Assembly (NCBI GenBank): GCA_031266315.1
Contig: JAISBG010000862.1
Span: forward strand, 1-8,582
Origin: Planctomycetaceae bacterium
GTDB lineage: Bacteria > Planctomycetota > Planctomycetia > Pirellulales > Thermoguttaceae
Length of the DNA stretch: 8,582 nt
Direction: 5' to 3'
This document shows positions 5,677-8,582 of this stretch, one piece after another. The translations under genes were made by a program, and so were the position numbers. Every line of letters begins with the position of its first letter. Positions within the stretch are counted from its first letter, which is position 1. The notes under the pieces were generated by a model. The model did not search any database. It was not told the DNA's origin and saw nothing but the letters and a program-made list of their open reading frames with translations.

Positions 5677-7461
5677 TTATTTTTGTTCGATAAAATATTT
5701 CGGATCAACTTTTTGGAATTTTGAATTTTTATCGAGACCGATATCGTTTTGATAATTGATAAATTGATTGGCGTTGTACTGTTTTTTGAACCATTGAAAA
5801 ACCGGTTTGTCTGATTCTTGCCAATAAGTATTGTCATCCATTGTTAATCCGTTGCGAAAATCAGCGTCGAAACGAACACAACTTTCTGTTGCGTTGCAAA
5901 ATACATTGTTCCGAATAATAAAGTTCTCTGTTTTTGCTGTGTTGGCGTACACCATGAGATGACGTCCGTTTTTATCCGGACGCTGAACATGCCCCCAACC
6001 GAAACCGGCATTGAAACAGGTATTGTTTTCAAATAAAATATTATCCGTAATAGATTCTGGTCCGCGATTCCAATATTCAAACGAATATTCACAATTCCAG
6101 ATTATATTGTTGCGGTAAATAATATTGCGTTGTTGATTGACGCCGTTCCCTTGATTGGTCAGCGCGGCGTCGTAAATTTCCCAAAGCCGGCAATTCTCAA
6201 CAAGACAATCGGCGGCATCCGACCAAAATTCAATTCCGTTACCGAATCGAACCTTGCGTCCTTCACCGCCTTCACGATATTGATCCGCTCCGCCAATCCA
6301 TGAAATATCCAGATCACGATAAACACAATGTTCGGTTTTTGTCCCGCCAAAACCGTGCGCTGCCCCATAACGAACATCAAGATCAATAAAATGAACATAC
6401 CGACTGCAATTATGAAGAACAATATGTTGATGCAAAGCCGCTTCAATATTTTTGTACAGAATTGTCGGATTTTCGTTTGAAAAAAAGAAGACCCGATTAG
6501 TTTTCGTATCGTACCAAAAATCATCTTGTGTTTTCAGGTTTTCGCGTGTCCATTTTTTGAATCCTGCTTTGTTGCCGTCGAGAATGATATTACCGACATC
6601 GGTGTTAATACCATTTGTTGTAACGGTTGCTTCGCGGAGTTCCAACGGAATAAACGAAAATATCCCGTTTTGCGGTAAATTTTTACCGAGCGAAATCGTA
6701 AATCGGGCTTTATCATAATATTTTTTGCAACGAAAAATGATTTCTTGTTCTGCCCATTCTGTACCGATTTTGACCGGCAGTTGAATTGCGGAACCGAGTC
6801 CAGTCCACGGTGAGCTAGGTTCGGTAAAAGCGACTGTTGTTATTTGAAACGGTATTGTTGTTTTTGCGGCAAACCGGAGCAGATAATATTTTCCCGCTTC
6901 AACGGGAAAACCTGCAACAATAAATTGGATATGATTGGACGCGCTGCCTGTTGTGGAACAAACGATTTGATATTCTTTTTTACCGGTGTATTTTGGCGGC
7001 GGCGTAACAATTTTTCGTTCGGTTTTCGCTCCGCCTTCCTGATGGAGATTCCACACCAATTCGGTGAAACGGGAAACGGTGTTTCCGGTATGAATTGTAT
7101 CGGGACGTGTTGACCAAAGATAATTGCCTTCGTTGATCCAGTCCGTTGATTTATTGAGCGGTACACTGCCGAGCAATTTTGGCTTTTCGTCACTTAAATT
7201 TCCATAAGAGGTGTACACAATCGGCTGGTCTTCATTGCCGGATTTTGGAACAAGTTGTCCGCGCCAAAGGCAGCCGCGTTTGAATCGAACGGTATCTCCC
7301 GGTTTGATGTCGGCATTATTCACTGCCTTGAGTGACTTCCACGCTAACGCCGGTACAGTTCCGGTGTTGGCATCGCTACCGGATTCCGAATCAACATAAT
7401 ATTCAGCTCCCCAAAGCGAAATGACTGATAAAAAAAATACGGCAAAAAATAGTTGTTTCAT
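5677..7461 (-). CDS. Secreted right-handed beta-helix protein with inserted jelly-roll-like domain
   Basis: 594 residues. MKQLFFAVFFLSVISLWGA is a signal peptide with likely cleavage before Glu20, giving an exported protein. Residues 21-100 (YYVDSESGSDANTG, then PGDTVRFKRGCLWRG and PIVYTSYG) are the classic opening of pectate-lyase-like parallel beta-helix proteins. The helix resumes near 285-545 with rungs such as LVENCRLWEIYDAA, IIYRNNIIWNCEYS, ILFENNTCFNAGFGWG and FIIRNNVFCNATES, rich in N-N and N-x-x-F ladders. Between them, about 130-280, lies a domain with the strand pattern of a carbohydrate-binding jelly roll (GKYYLLRFAAKTT, then WAEQEIIFRC, then KARFTISLG). The fold belongs to polysaccharide lyases and glycoside hydrolases, but I cannot assign a catalytic triad or substrate. 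There is no Shine-Dalgarno at the ATG. A strong predicted promoter lies about 146 nt upstream. Polysaccharide binding or cleavage is the likely role; specificity is unknown. Confidence 0.82.
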   Translation of the reverse strand: MKQLFFAVFFLSVISLWGAEYYVDSESGSDANTGTVPALAWKSLKAVNNADIKPGDTVRFKRGCLWRGQLVPKSGNEDQPIVYTSYGNLSDEKPKLLGSVPLNKSTDWINEGNYLWSTRPDTIHTGNTVSRFTELVWNLHQEGGAKTERKIVTPPPKYTGKKEYQIVCSTTGSASNHIQFIVAGFPVEAGKYYLLRFAAKTTIPFQITTVAFTEPSSPWTGLGSAIQLPVKIGTEWAEQEIIFRCKKYYDKARFTISLGKNLPQNGIFSFIPLELREATVTTNGINTDVGNIILDGNKAGFKKWTRENLKTQDDFWYDTKTNRVFFFSNENPTILYKNIEAALHQHIVLHNCSRYVHFIDLDVRYGAAHGFGGTKTEHCVYRDLDISWIGGADQYREGGEGRKVRFGNGIEFWSDAADCLVENCRLWEIYDAALTNQGNGVNQQRNIIYRNNIIWNCEYSFEYWNRGPESITDNILFENNTCFNAGFGWGHVQRPDKNGRHLMVYANTAKTENFIIRNNVFCNATESCVRFDADFRNGLTMDDNTYWQESDKPVFQWFKKQYNANQFINYQNDIGLDKNSKFQKVDPKYFIEQK

Positions 7462-7518
7462 TTTTTATGTTGATGTTATATTGCGTTAGGGTGACGTTGA
7501 CCGCGAACCTGATGATAC

Positions 7519-7579
7519 TTCTTTTTTGAGACGCTGAATTTGTTTTCGGGATAATGGTATTTCATAACTCAAAAAAGAA
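7519..7579 (-). promoter_or_regulatory. 12-bp perfect inverted repeat in the beta-helix gene leader
   Basis: TTCTTTTTTGAG (7519-7530) and CTCAAAAAAGAA (7568-7579) are exact inverted copies separated by 37 nt. Both lie inside the predicted leader between the promoter at 7607-7635 and the ATG at 7461. The RNA could form a 12-bp stem. It is not followed by a U tract on the minus strand, so it is not an ordinary terminator. A regulatory leader or a protein-binding site is possible. The arms are A/T-rich, which raises the chance of coincidence. Confidence 0.4.
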
Positions 7580-7606
7580 ACGAGGAAAATTGTCGCAACA
7601 AAACGT

Positions 7607-7635
7607 ATCATAAAAAAATAAATCATCTCTGTCAA
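7607..7635 (-). promoter_or_regulatory. Predicted strong sigma70-type promoter for the beta-helix gene
   Basis: On the minus strand TTGACA (7635-7630) is a perfect -35 box. An exact 17-nt spacer (7629-7613) separates it from TATGAT (7612-7607), five of six -10 bases. Transcription would begin near 7600, giving a leader of about 138 nt before the beta-helix ATG. This is the best promoter match seen in the window. The -10 overlaps the ATG of a 41-codon open frame, so that frame could not be expressed from this promoter. Confidence 0.6.
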
Positions 7636-7723
7636 GACGACAGTAGAATTGCAAGTTTTTTTCCGAACAAAAAATTGAGCAATTTTTTTGGTCCCCCCTG
7701 CTTCTCTGAACGAAGCGAGCGAT
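7636..7723. other. Short AT-rich spacer with an A/T palindrome
   Basis: AAAAAATTG (7669-7677) and CAATTTTTT (7680-7688) are perfect inverted copies with a 2-nt centre, making an A/T stem. It is followed on the plus strand by GGTCCCCCC, and GCTTC/GAAGC (from about 7700 to 7716) could form a small hairpin just before repeat copy 3. A weak bidirectional terminator is possible; no gene is seen. Confidence 0.3.
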
Positions 7724-7868
7724 AGGTGGGTGACCTTTTGCTAAAAGGTCGCGTCGGCGTACTCGCCGACAGTGAATTGGATTAACAACGGCAAATTGAA
7801 TTGCCTTCCGTTTCGGAGTCAATATAGAGTCAACCGGCGCGACCCTTCAGCGAAGGGATAGCCCACCT
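7724..7868 (+). repeat. Structured intergenic repeat, copy 3 (145 nt)
   Basis: Full-length copy, same length and orientation as copy 1. Ends AGGTGGG and CCCACCT pair perfectly. H1 (7730-7752) keeps its arms but has T at 7731 opposite G, a U-G wobble when the plus strand is RNA. H2 (7753-7770) is identical to copy 1. H3 (7788-7811) has ACGG/CCGT plus CAA/TTG. H4 (7843-7857) has arms CCCTTC and GAAGGG with loop AGC, as in copy 2. It lies between the promoter region of the minus-strand beta-helix gene and the broken plus-strand DUF1559 gene. Confidence 0.9.
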
Positions 7869-8150
7869 CTTTCTGTACCCCATTTTGGGAAAAGTTTATT
7901 TTCTCAAATTCTTTTTGGCTGACCCCTATTGACGGACTCTTGGAGATGTGTTTTAATTAGAAAACTTAAATTTGACCGTCAAACTATTTTGGAGACGGCA
8001 AAATTTCAACCTGACGGAGCAACGGGTAAACACATTTCAACTTTTCCTTGATTCAGAAAGGGATACTATGTTTGTTAAAAATTTATTTGAGGTTCTCAAT
8101 GTCCTGCTCGCCGTTTTCTTCGGAGCAATTTTTCCACCCGAAAAAAAATT
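7869..8150 (+). other. Upstream region of the broken DUF1559 gene, no convincing gene
   Basis: AT-rich. It contains TTTGAC/GTCAAA as an inverted pair around one base (7971-7983) and three GACGG words. A 29-codon open frame (8069-8158) starts 5 nt after AAAGGG and encodes a hydrophobic peptide ([20 protein letters not shown]...). Its TAA overlaps the ATG at 8151. I do not count it as a gene because nothing outside its hydrophobicity supports it. Confidence 0.4.
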
Positions 8151-8582
8151 ATGTTAAAATGGGGGGGGGGGAGCAGGATATGTAAAGGTAAAAGAACTCC
8201 TAAAACGGCTTTTACTCTTGTTGAACTTCTTGTAGTCATTGCAATCATCGGTGTATTGATTGCTCTTCTGCTACCCGCCGTTCAAGCCGCACGAGAAGCC
8301 GCAAGACGGTCACAATGTACCAATAATCTCAAACAATTGGGCATTTCGTTTCACAATTTCCATGATGCGCTCAATCGAATCCCGTCGAATGGATTCGACC
8401 CGCACTGAGTCAGATACAAATGTCAGGGAAGTAACAACCCGATTAATGAATCAGACCGTTACAATTTCCTTGTAACAAAGCTCCCGTTTTACGAACAACA
8501 AGCGATTTACGATGAAATCAAATCCGGTTGTGAAGCGGTAACCGCGCTTGCCGCTTATCCGACAGCGGCGGCGGATTTGTAC
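8151..8582 (+). pseudogene. DUF1559 pilin-like gene broken by in-frame TGA, runs off right edge
   Basis: From ATG 8151 the frame encodes 85 residues including [20 protein letters not shown] and [17 protein letters not shown], the family's prepilin helix, then [27 protein letters not shown] and a TGA at 8406-8408. The same frame then continues open for 58 codons to the edge with family-like sequence (SDRYNFLVTKLPFYEQQAIYDEI). So this is a single in-frame stop, not a frameshift; relatives often have Trp near this point, so a TGG-to-TGA change is plausible. The start also looks damaged. The N-terminal extension contains an 11-G tract. A second ATG at 8180, with GGAG at 8170-8173 before it, would give a normal [11 protein letters not shown] leader if the T at 8183 were removed. 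Without that edit it runs straight into TAA. All Trp codons checked in neighbouring genes are TGG and other stops are TAA, so recoding of TGA is unlikely. Sequencing error cannot be excluded. Confidence 0.75.
8161..8171 (+). repeat. Homopolymer tract of 11 G
   Basis: Eleven consecutive G follow ATGTTAAAAT in the N-terminal codons of the broken DUF1559 gene. With 11 G the ATG at 8151 is in frame with the pilin-like sequence; 10 or 12 would put it out of frame. Such tracts are known phase-variation switches in other bacteria and are also common sites of sequencing error. Confidence 0.9.

Noticed and set aside
7562..7822. 86-codon open frame on the minus strand
   Set aside because: It runs through the structured repeat copy 3, so its sequence is explained by the repeat. 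It has no recognisable protein pattern and overlaps the predicted promoter.
2540..7868. Integron attC sites or a CRISPR array as explanation of the repeats
   Set aside because: The copies are kilobases apart with genes in both directions between them. They lack the GTTRRRY/RYYYAAC ends of attC and there are no short regular spacers.
7972..8157. 61-codon plus-strand open frame before the broken DUF1559 gene
   Set aside because: No family pattern and no ribosome site at its first start. Only the internal 29-codon hydrophobic part has a weak AAAGGG before it. Not enough to call a gene.
8406..8408. TGA read as tryptophan or selenocysteine
   Set aside because: The complete genes in the window use TGG for Trp, have no internal TGA and end in TAA. 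No SECIS-like hairpin was recognised after the TGA.

Overview
The window looks like chromosomal DNA of a planctomycete (phylum Planctomycetota). The main evidence is two copies of the planctomycete-expanded DUF1559 pilin-like family (type IV prepilin N-terminus [14 protein letters not shown], then [14 protein letters not shown]). One is followed by a small lipoprotein with a carboxypeptidase-regulatory-like fold, a pairing familiar from this phylum. By eye the DNA is AT-rich, unlike many free-living planctomycetes. Together with sialidase-like and beta-helix carbohydrate-active proteins this suggests a gut or other host/polymer-associated lineage; that is inference, not proof.

Layout. Positions 1-1923 (minus strand) form a compact run of three genes with 21-22 nt gaps: DUF1559 pilin-like protein, lipoprotein, then a sialidase-like beta-propeller protein cut by the left edge. 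Upstream, a 9-bp inverted repeat contains a perfect TATAAT. Positions 1981-2753 carry no convincing gene but hold several inverted repeats and copy 1 of a structured repeat. Positions 2754-5364 hold a divergent pair of membrane proteins: a YdjM-like metal-dependent hydrolase (minus) and a CvpA-family protein (plus). Both have long Pro/Ser/Thr-rich tails, and revised starts leave 163 bp between them. The convergent gap 5365-5676 contains repeat copy 2. A secreted right-handed beta-helix protein with an inserted jelly-roll-like domain follows (5677-7461, minus). A consensus -35/-10 pair at 7607-7635 predicts a leader of roughly 138 nt containing a 12-bp inverted repeat. Repeat copy 3 lies at 7724-7868. 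The right end is a second DUF1559 gene (8151 to the edge, plus) that appears broken: it has an in-frame TGA after 85 codons, an 11-G tract at its start, and signs of an altered start.

The most interesting item is the repeat: three intergenic copies in one orientation, 114-145 nt each. They share short-loop hairpins whose stems are preserved by compensatory changes, and the clear wobble pairs fit G-U pairing only if the plus strand is read as RNA. It may be an uncharacterised structured RNA or a small mobile repeat. All complete genes end in TAA and use TGG for Trp, so the TGA in the last gene is more likely a lesion than a recoded codon.
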